From Voacanga thouarsii (taxonomy: Eukaryota; Streptophyta; Magnoliopsida; Gentianales; Apocynaceae), in assembly GCA_026120185.1 (NCBI GenBank), contig JANUWF010001614.1, positions 3,459,501 to 3,523,500 of the forward strand: 64,000 bases of DNA, read 5' to 3'. Of the stretch, positions 45,355-56,068 are shown piece by piece. Numbering within the stretch: position 1 is the stretch's first letter; each line of letters starts with the position of its first letter. The notes under the pieces are model-generated. The model saw only the letters and a list, made by a program, of their open reading frames with translations. It had not been told where the DNA came from and made no database searches. The position numbers and the translations under genes are program-made.

Positions 45355-46930
45355 CCATCCATGTCCGTTTTCTTCTTGAAAACCCACTTGCACCCAATAG
45401 ATTTAATTTCTTTGGGTGGATCAACCAAAGTCCATACTTGGTTGTCGTACATGGAATCCATCTCTGACTTCATGGCCTCAAGCCATTTGTCAGATTCTGA
45501 ATTGTTCAAAACATCCTTGTAGGTTGTAGTCTCATCTTTATCTATGAGCAATACGTCTTTATGGTCACTAATAAGAAATTCATATCTCTTAGGTGCCACA
45601 CATTTCCTATTAGATCTACAATGTTCTTTTGTATTAGAAGGTTCATCTATTCTCTCAATAGATGTGGGGTTAGACGGTTGATCCTCGTTTGTTTGATCTT
45701 CATGAACTTCACTAAGTTCAATCTTACTCCCACTATCCCCTTTGAGATTGTGCTCCTTCTCTAAGAAGACGACATGCTTCGAAACAAACAATTTATTTTC
45801 GGAGGGTAAGTAGAAGTAATATCCGAAAGATTCTTTCAGATATCCCACAAACAAACACTTGTCAGACTTACTATTAAGTTTATCTGACTGTGGCCTTTTA
45901 GCAAAAGTAGGACAACCCCATACTCGCAAGTGAGATAATTTTAGTTTCTTACTAAAGAACATCTCAAATGGGGTAGAATCAATCGATTTTATCGGAACTC
46001 TGTTTAGTATATAAACAGAAGTCTCTAATGCATACCCCCAAAATGATTTTGGTAGGTCTGCAGAAGCCATCATGGTTCGTACCATGTCTAGAAGGGTTCG
46101 ATTCCTTCTCTTAGATATACCGTTATGTTGAGATGTATGTGGTGGAGTCCATTGAGATAATATTTCATTATCTCTAAGATAACTCAGAAACTTTTGGCTC
46201 AAGTATTCTCCTCCTCGATCAGATCTTAGAGTCTTTACACTTTTGCCAAGTTGTTTCTCTATTTTATTCTTGAAGTCTTTAAACCTTTCAAAGGCCTCAG
46301 ATTTGTATTTCATTAAATACAAATATCCGTATCGTGAGAAATCATCGATAAATGTTATGAAATAGTTATAACCACCTCTTTTGCTTGTATTGACATTGGG
46401 CCACATACATCAGAATGTATAAGTTCTAATAACTCCTTGGCCCGTTCTCCTTTTCCTGGAATAGGAGTCTTAGTCATTTTGCCTAATAAACAAGATTCGC
46501 ATGTGCCATATGATTGATAACCAAATGACCCTAAGTCACCAAGCTTGTGTAATATAGAAACACAATTTTTGTTTACATGGCCCAAACGATAATGCCATAA
46601 GTAAGAGGTGTTAGAGTTATCTATTTTAGGTTTTTTATTGTTTATATTGTGAATTGGATTATTCAAGTCTAGAACATATGAACCATTAATCAAAGTTGTG
46701 GAACCATAATGAATATTATTCAATGAAAAAGAACAACATTTATTCTTAAATATCAAATGAAATCCATATAAGTCTAAACACGCAACTAAGATAATGTTTT
46801 TCATTCAAACTGGTACTTAATAATAGTTTTGCAATTCTAGAATTAATCCTGAAGATAGGTTCAGCTCGTATGTCCCCACAGCAAGTGTAGTAACATTTGC
46901 CCTATTTGTATTACGTAGGTCCACAACCAC
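45355..46930 (-). pseudogene. pol: copia pol 5' part: GAG-pre-integrase, integrase, RT start (minus strand)
   Basis: On the minus strand the frame begins abruptly at about 46930 (NRANVTTLAVGTYELNLSSG, SGLILELQNYY). The GAG-pre-integrase zinc region follows, LWHYRLGHVNKNCVSILHKL...CESCLLGKMTKTP (HHCC, about 46605-46460), and HSDVCGPM. After a frameshift near 46380 come the integrase core FITFIDDFSRYGYLYLMKYK, LRSDRGGEYLSQKF, and PPHTSQHNGISKRRNRTLL (the usual Glu of the N-G-xx-E motif is Lys), then the RT start WLEAMKSEMDSMYDNQVWTL and CKWVFKKKTDMDG. The RT continues across the Athila-like insertion at 36464. Gag and protease are missing: the segment ends at an inversion junction with 46931. 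Confidence 0.85.
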
Positions 46931-48835
46931 TTGTGGCACTAGAGACTTCTGTTTATATACTAAATAGAGTTCCAACAAAATTGGTTGATACTACTCCATT
47001 TGATATGTTCTTTGGTAAGAAACCAAAGTTATCTCAGTTGCAAGTATGGGGTTATCCTGCCTTTGTCAAAAGGCCACAGTCAGACAAACTTGATAGTAAG
47101 TCTGACAAGTGATTGTTTGTGGGATATTGAAAAGAATATTTCGAATATTACTTTTACCTATCCTCCGAAAACAAATTGTTTGTTTCGGGAGCATGCTATC
47201 TTCTTAGAGAAAGAGCACATGCTCAAAGGGGATAGTGGGAGTAAGATTGAACTTAGTGAAGTTCATGAAGATCAAACAAATGAGGATCAACCGTCTAACC
47301 CCACATCTATTGAGAGAATAGATGAACCTTCTAAAACACAAGAACCTCGTAGATCTAGTAGGATACGTATGGCACTTGAGAGATAGGGATTTCTCATTAG
47401 TGACCACAATGACATATTGCTCATAGATGAAGATGAGCTTACTAACTACAAGGATGTTCTAAATAGTTTAGAATCTGGCAAATGGCTTGAGGCCATGAAG
47501 TCAGAGATGGATTCCATGTACGAGAACCAAGTATGGACTTTGGTTGATCCACCCAAAGGAATTAAACCTATTGTGTGCAAGTGGATTTTCAATAAGAAAA
47601 CGGACATGAATGGTAACTTAGTTACTTATAAAGCACGACTAGTGGTGAAGGGTTATCGTCAACAACATGGTATTGACTATGATGAAACCTTCTTTCCAGT
47701 AACCATGTTGAAATCTATCAGGATACTCCTAGCCATTACTGCTCATCATGATTATGAGATTTGACAAATAGATGTGAAAACAGCTTTCCTAAATGGAAAT
47801 CTGACTGAAGAAGTGTATATGACACAACCTGAGAGTTTTCATCCAATGATATTACAAAGGTGTACAAACTGCAAAGGTCCATTTATGGACTTAAGCAAGC
47901 TTCTAGGAGTTAGAACATCCATTTTGATGAAACAATTAAAGAGTTTGGTTTCATTAAAACATGGATGAGCCTTGTGTATACAAGAAGGTTAGTGGGAGTG
48001 CAATCATTTTCTTACTGCTTTATGTAGATGACATATTGCTAATAGGATACGATATACCTGTCTTGCAAACGGTTAAAGTTTGGTTGTCCAAACAATTCTC
48101 CATGAAAGACCTTAGAGAAGCAACCTATATTCTTGGAATAAGGATCTATAGAGATAGATCCAAAAGGTTGCTAGGTCTTTCGCAATCTACATAAATAGAT
48201 AAAGTGATAAAAAGATTTGGCATGGATCAATCCAAAAATGGATTCTTACCTATATCACATGGTGTAAGCCTTTCAAAGTTAATGTCTCCCAAAACACAAG
48301 TTGAAAAGGTTCACATGTGTAAGATTCCATATGCCTCGGCAGTTTGATCTATCATGTACGCTATGATATGTACTTGACCCGATGTATCTTGTGCTCTCAG
48401 TTTGACGAGCAGATACCAATTTGACCCTGGTGAGGGTAATTGGGCGGCTGTAAAGAATATTCTTAAGTACTTACAAAGGGCTAAGGATATGTTTTTAGTA
48501 TATGGAGAAGGTGATTTGAAAATAAATGGGTATACTGATGCCAGTTTATAATCTGACAAAGATGATTTCAAATCACAATCCGACAACGTGTTTACGTTGT
48601 GCGGAGGGACAATAAGTTGGAAAGATTCCAAACAAGAGACAATTGCACGTACTCCGACGCTATCATTTGATTCGGGAGATCATAGATAGGAATGATGTAA
48701 ATATAGAGAGAGTTCCCACGGGTGAGAACATAGCTGACCCGCTTACAAAGCACTATCCCAAAAGAAACAAGATTGTCATTTTGAGTCATTCGGTATTAGA
48801 TACATGAATGATTGGCTCTAGTGCAAGTGGGAGTT
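46931..48835 (+). pseudogene. pol: copia pol 3' part on the plus strand: integrase end, RT, RNase H
   Basis: It starts inside integrase (ALETSVYILNRVPTKLVDTT, FGKKPKLSQLQVWGYPAF), then a frameshift near 47115, DSGSKIELSEVHEDQ, and the RT block WLEAMKSEMDSMYENQVWTL, KARLVVKGYRQQHGIDYDET, DVKTAFLNGNLTEEVYMTQP. The catalytic box YVDDILLIGYD is intact (about 48019-48051), followed by ATYILGIRIYRDRSKRLLGL. A stop splits it at 47762-47764 and frames shift near 47960 and after 48190. RNase H is readable to about 48760 and a PPT-like GTGCAAGTGGGAGTTTG (48821-48837) leads into the 3' LTR. Same family as the minus-strand copy, but with many independent substitutions. It lacks gag, protease and most of integrase. 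Confidence 0.85.
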
Positions 48836-50548
48836 TGATAGTGTTGTACCCTAGAGGCAATCACTTGTACATCGTGTATGACACATTTTATTTTAATAAA
48901 AGGCATTATTTATATTATAGTTTCTTTTGTTTACTTTTAGAGTAATATAACTGTTCGATAAAGTCCCTAGTACCACACTGTGCTAAGAAAATTATAATAG
49001 AGATCATGATATGAGATTCCTACTACATTGTATATGTTAGTACTTAAATAATCCCTAGTTATAGTATTAATGAGACAGGACATCATTAATGCATTAAGAC
49101 TAGCATGTGTTAGACTTCCTAATTTGATCAGGCAGTGGTTCTCATATCCGTGAGTATTGAGATACTCAAAGTTAACACATGAATGCTTGTTAATAGAACA
49201 AGTTCATTGGATGACCTAGCTTTGAGATAATCACATGGATAACTATTTAGTACCAGTGATATAATCTCAATATAGCAAACGTGCAAGTATCCTTAGACTT
49301 GAGATCTCCAAGGTACTTTGTTTGCTGAGCATTGTACTTTGATTCCAATCTCCAGAGCTCTATCGATGGCTGCCTCTGTGATGGATATTGGGTACATTGT
49401 GAGGTAAATGAAAGTAGTTGAGAGGGTCAATAAAGGATTCACCACTTCTAATAGCAGGGGCGAATATCTCACGGCCACTTGTAAGAATTACTACTCGAGA
49501 AGTCCTTGGCCAAGGCGATTGTGTATTGGAAATAGTTTCAATTGATACACATCTAGAGTAGTGGGTTCCCAGTACAAGTACTATCGTATTCGGGCCAGAA
49601 TTAATCCTGGAGGGAGTTGGCACTAATTATGTATTCCAAACTAAATGAGATATTTTATGGTGAAAGGAGTTAATTATACTAAAGTTTGTTATTAAAGGGT
49701 TCATGTCAAGCCACTTGACTTCCTAGACTCTTGGGTGGTCATGATGTATTGCTAGATACCGCTCATGATCTTGGAATATGGGTTTATTAATTGATGAATT
49801 AATAAACCAATTCTAATTAGAATTAATAGGACTAATTCTAATTAATTTTGGATTATTAATCTCAAAGACGTTTAGATTAATTCATGTTCTCTACCAATTG
49901 ACTGAGAAACCTAATATGTCACACACAATAGAGGGTTATATATACTCAATGTGTTATTTGATAACATAGTGGGGTTAATTGAGAGAAAGAGAAATTGTCA
50001 TGGACAAATTATAATTAGTTATAATTTATAGTCCAAATTGTAATTGTGAGAACTTGAGGGTTCCAATTACAATTAGAAAATTCTAATAGGATTAGAATTC
50101 TCAATTTTGGCAGGGGATTTTCGTGTAACATATAGATGTAACACATGAAAACCCTATTCGAAGACATATGAAATAACAGCTTCTTCTTCCCTCTCTTTTT
50201 TTCATTTTTCCTGGAAAAAAAAACAATCTTAGCCGCCTTATTTTTCTACTAGCACAGAAATATTTTGGTGCTTGAGTATTCCTCTGTGTGGATTACTGTT
50301 AGAGATAATCACATACTGTTATTATAGTGGTTAGACGTCCAACTCTTGTGGAGTTTGCACAAGAGGATTGCTGGACCACGCCTCGACTTGAAGAAGAAAT
50401 TTTTGTTCTTCGGACGATCAAACAAAGGTAAAAAGTTGTTACATTTATTATCTTTATGTCTTATTTTCCACACATAAAAGGTAAAAAGTTGGTATCTCGT
50501 TTTATTTTCCGCTGTGCCGTATACGATACGAGCCTGAGATACCCAACA
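48836..50548 (+). mobile_element. Complete copia LTR (plus strand), 1713 bp
   Basis: Starts TGATAGTGTTGTACCC after the PPT and ends GATACCCAACA. It is the only uninterrupted copy of this LTR in the window and serves as reference for the pieces at 14394, 20313, 50825, 51200 and 61436. A TGGTATCAGAG sequence follows it at 50550, so the LTR is flanked by a PPT on one side and a PBS on the other. Confidence 0.9.
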
Positions 50549-51190
50549 GTGGTATCAGAGACATGCTATGTGTGGTTTATGGACATTGTTTTGGGATGAA
50601 AAATTGTTTTCATGTATTTGTATTTGTCTTTGTTCGCTGTGAAAATCGTTTTCACTCGAGTCAAAATTGTGTGGTCTACGGACCCAACCCATAATGCTCA
50701 AAACAATTTCGACTTGAGTGAAAACGATTTTCACAACAAACAAAGATAAGCACGAATACATGAAAATAGTTTTTCATGCCAAAATAATGTCCGTAGACCG
50801 CACATAGCATGGCTCTGATACCATTGTTGGGTATCTTGGGCTCATATCCTATACAGCACAGAGGAAAATAAAATGAGATACCATCCCAGGACCCGCTTAT
50901 GTGTGGAAAACAAGACATAAAGATAATAAAGGTAGTAGCTTTTTACCTTTGTTTGATCGTCTGAAAAATAAAAATTTTTTCTTCAAGTTGAGGCGTGATC
51001 CAGCAATCTTCTTGTGCAAACTCCACGAGAGTTGGACGTCTAGCCACTATAATCACAGTGTATGATTATCTCTAACGGTAATCCACACAGAGGAATACTT
51101 ATGCACCAAAATATTTCTGTGCTAGTAGAAAATAAGGCAGCTAGGGTTGATTTATTTTTCAGAAAAAACGAGAAAATGAGAGGGAAGAAG
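50184..51190. repeat. Long palindrome 1 (copia LTR end, PBS and leader, inverted), about 500-bp arms
   Basis: The left arm is LTR 3' end, PBS and about 120 bases of leader; the right arm is the same in reverse complement. For example GTGAAAATCGTTTTCACT (50639-50656) is mirrored at about 50719-50737, and the PBS at 50550 is mirrored at 50813-50823. The centre is near 50687, with about 35 unpaired bases (GACCCAACCCATAATGCTC). The arms are imperfect, with scattered mismatches. A transcript through it would fold into a long hairpin. Confidence 0.8.
50550..50560 (+). other. Primer-binding site (tRNA-Met type) after the copia LTR
   Basis: TGGTATCAGAG matches the initiator tRNA-Met primer-binding site. 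It is repeated in inverse orientation at 50813-50823 as part of the large palindrome. Confidence 0.7.
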
Positions 51191-51197
51191 AACAAAT
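50825..51197 (-). mobile_element. Inverted fragment of the copia LTR 3' end
   Basis: Begins with the complement of CCCAACA at 50825 and follows the LTR backwards for about 370 bases to the purine-rich GAGAGGGAAGAAGAAC stretch, where the orientation flips again. Confidence 0.8.
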
Positions 51198-51372
51198 AAA
51201 AAAATAACAGCTTCTTCTTCCATTTCCTTTTCTCATTTTTCCTAAAAAACAAATCAACCCTAGCCACCTTATTTTTCTGCTAGCACAGAAATATTTTGGT
51301 ACTTGAGTATTCCTCTGTGTGGATTACTGTTAGAGATAATCACACACTGTGATTATAGTGGTTAGACGTCCA
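51010..51372. repeat. Palindrome 2 (copia LTR inner part), arms of about 170 bp
   Basis: Centre near 51198. The left arm is the inverted LTR (GCTAGTAGAAAATAAGGCAG at 51121), mirrored by CTTATTTTTCTGCTAGC (51268-51284). The right arm continues as plus-strand LTR to 51372 (GTGGTTAGACGTCCA), where a family A gypsy LTR begins. It directly abuts palindrome 1. Confidence 0.75.
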
Positions 51373-52345
51373 TGTAAAACCCCACCTAAAGCCAACCCTA
51401 GAGTAAGGGGATCGGGATGCATATCATATTATTTTGCATGAATATATATATTTTTGAATGATTTTATGTGCTTTAGAATGGTGGCTTATTGGTTAAAATG
51501 CTTAGTTATGCTTATTGAGTAGGAAGGGTAAAATGGTAATTTTGCTTGAGGTCAAAATATGAAGATAGCTTGAGGATTAAATAAGAGGAATATGTGGGTG
51601 AGAAAGTAAGAACAAGAGTTGTTGTGGTTTAGTGGTTAGAGCTTTGGAATTAATCTCTAGGGTCATGAGTTCATATCCCATCATCTAAGTTTTTATCATG
51701 TTTATCTTAATTAAGATTGAATTTTCGTTTTCTTGCATTCCATAAAAATAGGAATGTTGTCTTAGGGGAGACATGAAGAGAATGCCCTAATCTTATCATT
51801 GTGTCCTAAAAAGAATTCTAGAGGAATTCTTGTCCTTTTTATTACCTCTAGCTTTGTCCTAACATCTTCATAATTTAAATAAACTAAAATCCATTAAATC
51901 TCTTCTTTTAAATTCCAAAAAAATTATGTGATAATTCTTCAACCTTGAATTTCAAAAATCAGTCTTGAAGGATAAAGGATTGGCTGAAAGTAGGAGAGAA
52001 ATTAGGATGAGTTTCCAAAAGAAATGAATCACCATGATTATACCTTCAATCCCACCTTCATGTTGTTCATATTTTTAGTGAAGAAAATCTGAAAATTTTT
52101 CAGAATTTTTGCAGACCAGCTTTTCGAAAAATTCAGCCAGTAAACCTACTCATTTGCTGCCAGAAGAATGGTCATTTCATGTGGCTTGAAGGCTGAAAAT
52201 TCTGTGCAATTTTCGGACTGCACAAACTGCACAAAATTAGGAAAAAATTCTGGGCAATTTTGCCACTTTCAACCAAGAAAATGAAGCTATTTTAATCCAC
52301 CTTCAAGCCAGCAAAACTCCTCTATTTTTCTTCAGAAAGAAGGCT
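51373..52345 (+). mobile_element. 5' fragment of a gypsy family A LTR
   Basis: Starts TGTAAAACCCCACC and follows copy A3 from its first base for about 970 bases, including the tRNA-like box pair and the AAGAAGGCTGGAAA phrase, where it stops and gag sequence of the gypsy element begins. The complete LTR would be about 4.3 kb. Confidence 0.8.
51625..51679 (+). promoter_or_regulatory. tRNA-like A-box/B-box pair in the LTR A fragment
   Basis: TGGTTTAGTGG (51625-51635) and GAGTTCATATCCC (51667-51679) keep tRNA-like spacing of about 31 bases. This copy has the best A box of the group and a weaker B box. Confidence 0.45.
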
Positions 52346-52735
52346 GGAAAATCAGTAACCCGCTATGAGACCCTCGACCTTCAAGTAACTTGCTGGTCCA
52401 ATGTAGTAGGGAAATAACAGAAAGTAGCCTAGGACAGTACCACCAGGTCCTATGTCGAGCACACCGATGTGTTAGAATTGCGGGAGGCGAGGTCATGCCG
52501 AAAGGGATTGCTGGTCAAGGGGAGTGACGAAGAGATGTTTCAACTGTGGAGACCTGAACCACCTGAGGAACAGCTGCCCAAGACCACTCAGAATGGAGCA
52601 AGAAGCTGCCACCCAACCAGCTGGGGTAGCTAGAGGAGCTCCTGCTGGGACGACTGAAGGAGAAGGCCAAAAGCCTCAAGTGAAAGCCACAGTCTTTGCT
52701 CTGAATCGAGAAGAGGTTGGAGTGGACTTTTGATA
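52346..52735 (+). pseudogene. gag: Orphan gag fragment with zinc knuckle
   Basis: It parallels 2960-3310 of the gypsy element: the leader phrase GGAAATAACAGAAAG, then a frame from 52524 with CFNCGDLNHLRNSCPRPLRM (CCHC knuckle) and QPAGVARGAPAGTTEG, ending at VGVDF. The knuckle keeps the usual Gly that the first copy lost, so this copy is not derived from it. It is cut off at both sides by LTR fragments (family A at left, family B-like at right). Confidence 0.75.
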
Positions 52736-55579
52736 AGGATAAAGATTGATTTTATTTTCAGCTTTTATCCTTTTTAAATTTTGAAAATTTCAGCTTGATT
52801 TTAATTTATCAGATTTTATAATGGATAGCTGGAATTAAATTGTTATTTTTCTAGTTAAATATCTTGGTGATTTGATCAAGGAACCTTAGCTGAAAAATTT
52901 GGAAATTTCTCCAGCTTAATGCCGCCACCTTTGGAGAAGTTCTAACTCAACTCAAACTCTTCTAATACTACGAAATCTTATCCTAAATTCTTTAGTAAAT
53001 CAGATTTTATTTCAATCCTAAACCAACTAAGTTTTAGTCTTTCTTTTCCTGCAGAATTTCGGCAGCCTTGTGCATGCACAAGCTGCCCAAAAATCCTGCA
53101 CTCCTAAGTGCATTTAAACTCTACAAAACCTAGTTCAAACCCCCTAAAACAGCTCTCACCAATTCAAATCACCTTAGCTTCATAAATTAGATTTTTATCC
53201 ACCAAAAATTCCAGAATTTTGGCCAACTTCTACACAGAAATTTCGACTAGCTTTGCATAGAAAATTTTGGCCAGATTTGCACACCATATCACACGAAATT
53301 CTTCACTCCACAACACACCAAAACTCCTTGTTGATTAAGCCAAACTACAGCGCCTGAAACTCTCATTTTTCCCTCTGAATTGTGGGCAGAAGAGCAGCTA
53401 AAATAACCGAGAATTTTCCCTCTTTTGCTCACAGATTTCGCACAGAATTTCTGGTTACCAAAGCTGCACAAACTCCTTCTTGATTTGGCCAAAAACCTGA
53501 ACACGCTCAGCCCTATTCTTGAGCACTATTTCGGCCAGCCTAGGAGAACAATTCTAGACTAATTTTCTCCTCTTAACCCCTTTGAAATTTGGCAAGCAAT
53601 AAGAGTACAGCAAGTTGCAATTTTTCGCCCTTACTGCCAAAGAAACTTAGAGCCATTAGGAGTCCTCTATAGCAACAACTTCTAACCCTAAATCCATCTC
53701 TTCTAACCCTAAACCAAGATAGCCGACCACTCCCTCCTTACTACATGAAAATTCCAACAAATACTCTTCTGCAATTTTTGAAAATCACAAGAGCAATCCC
53801 TAGCCAAAACCGATCACACCCTAAGGTAAGCAAAAACCATCTTAACTTCTTGATTCCTTTCTTCCATTGATTCTTCTCTTTTTATTCCCTTGAATCATGA
53901 CACATAGAGGCTGATTTCATCCTCTTTATCTACTCTCGATCAAAAGGAGGTAAAGTAGATAGCTTTTCTCTTCTTCTCAAGCAACTCAGGACGATCACCA
54001 TAGGAACATCGAGATCTTGTTAATCCGGTTGTTGCAAGGTAAGGGAATTCTTACCCTTGATATCAAAATTAAGATTTAATGAGATTGATGAGGTCTATGG
54101 AAGTATGATAGCATGATGTATGTGCTTAGTTGGGATAGATGAATATTTTGAGTCGAGTAATTAATTAAGCATATTCGATGGATAGCAAAGTCATGTGTTA
54201 TTGTGATAATAATGGATGTGAATTGTGATGGTTAAGTTAAGACCTTTTTGATATATTATTCATGTCTTTGATGGATATGGTCATAGTGTATGTACTTTGA
54301 GGATTAGATGATTTATTTGAAGTTAGATGATGGATCATGATTTATTTTTGGAACAAATGAGTTTAATGCATGCTTGAGTTGATTGAGACCCTGATCATGA
54401 TATTATGTGATTCTAGATCAGCAAGGTATTTGAAAGAAGTAAGCTGTGGTTTTATCTTGTTTATCTGAGGCATATCAAGTAAGTCCTTGCATAAACTCTT
54501 TTGTTAAATGTTGTGATGGCAAGTCGAATATTGTAAAGCTTTGTGAAGCTATTGTTGAACAATGATTATTTGGGTTGTAAACGTGGATGTTTATTCTCTA
54601 AATGGTTTTGTTAAACAAATGCCTTTATCAGAAACTGTTCTCTCTCTTAAACATTTTAGAAAACTCATTTTTCAAGAAAACCACATTTTACAAAGCCAAG
54701 GTATGGAATTATTATTGTAAATCTGGAATTGACGGATATGTTCGTTGAGTACTCAATAAGGGTAGGCTAACAATACTAGTCTTGGAGGGCGTGAGTAAGT
54801 CTTCTGGCAGGCGGCTACCTCCAGAAGATGAGCTCCGCTCGAAAAGGCGACAGTATTGGTTGGTCAGGCCGGTCTGAGCTAGCATTTGTACCTGGTAAGG
54901 TATTACTTATTTTTCTAGCATGGACACCCGGATGGTTTTGTTGGGTGTAGAGATGGAGGAGTATCTCACCCAGTGGGCTGTACACTCACCTTGATCAGAA
55001 CGCCCAAAATGTAGTAATCTGATCCTGTCTTGGTACACAAAGTGTGGTACCTTGACCGTTTCCTGTCTTGCTGCAAAAAGTGTGGCACCTAGACCGTTTT
55101 CTTATCATGGAGTCCAAAGTGTGGTGACATGACTGTTTATTCGAGTGGATGATTGATTTTGTACAAAATGTGACAATGAGGAAAACCCACTCCTTGCAAA
55201 AAGAAATTATTTATGACTTGCCAGATATTTTTGCAAATGTTTTACTATGCAGGACATACTGAGATTTAATCTCACACTGTTTTATATCATGTTTTCAAGA
55301 GCTTAGTTATGTTGAGTAGGCGGGATGTGAGATAGTTGAAGCTTTTGTTATTTTCTATTATGTTTGAGAGACAGTTGTTTTATGCTTCTGGATCAGATGA
55401 TAATTTTTATTTAGTTTTGCTCTAGTTTTGAGCCTGATGTAATAAGAGTTTTCCTTTATTTATCTAAGTTTGATTTCTTGGGTTTGCCTTTATATTGTGT
55501 ACCTCGTTAAAAACCCCTTGTCCTCGGGACATGGCGACATCCCTGCCCTTTTTAGGGTACGTAGTAGGGGGGTGTTACA
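52736..55579 (+). mobile_element. Truncated gypsy LTR, family B-like
   Basis: It shares with LTR B (10984-14382) the AGCCAAAACCGA...CCCTAAGGTAAG block, the CTCGATCAAAAGGA block, the palindrome TTGAGTACTCAA (54745-54756), the CTTCTGGCAGGCGG block, the AAAAACCCCTTGTCC block, and a GGTGTTACA end at 55579. The first several hundred bases of the LTR are missing; the join to gag at 52735/52736 has no terminal motif. Four spaced AAGTGTGG-type motifs occur at 55003-55135. Confidence 0.75.
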
Positions 55580-56063
55580 ATTACTTATTGTACTTAGACC
55601 TTTAAATGTGAAATTATATAAGTAAAAAACAAAATTAAATGAATAAACATTTTGTTACAATATGTTTACACATACTACATAGTTTTTGAGGGCATACTTT
55701 CCAACATTTCGCTTCTTAGCTCCATAGTGCATCTTCTTCGTTTTTTTCTGTGATTTTTCCTACAAACATCTTCTGCAATTTTTTTTCATAGCTCTATAGG
55801 CAACATTTTGTTTACGGATTTCAACAAAAATGGATTAAAACAAAACTAACATCCGCCTATACCCTTAAAACTCAGGTTTACACAATTTGCTATGAAAAAC
55901 AATAAATTACAAAGAGTCCTAAACCTCAATGGTAAGGCTAACAAATGATCTATCCCATACTAGTAAAATCAAAGGATCACAGGCATAATCTCAAAGAATC
56001 ATCTGACCATTTTTATTAACCTAAACATGCTTCCTAGGCCATTTAAAACTTCATGCTCTGATA
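55580..56063 (-). other. Probable leader/internal fragment of a retroelement on the minus strand
   Basis: AT-rich, no coding domain. The phrase CTCTGATACCAATT (56055-56068) at its right border is the complement of a tRNA-Met primer-binding site, which suggests that it is the start of an internal region whose LTR lies to the right. Confidence 0.35.
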
Positions 56064-56068
56064 CCAAT

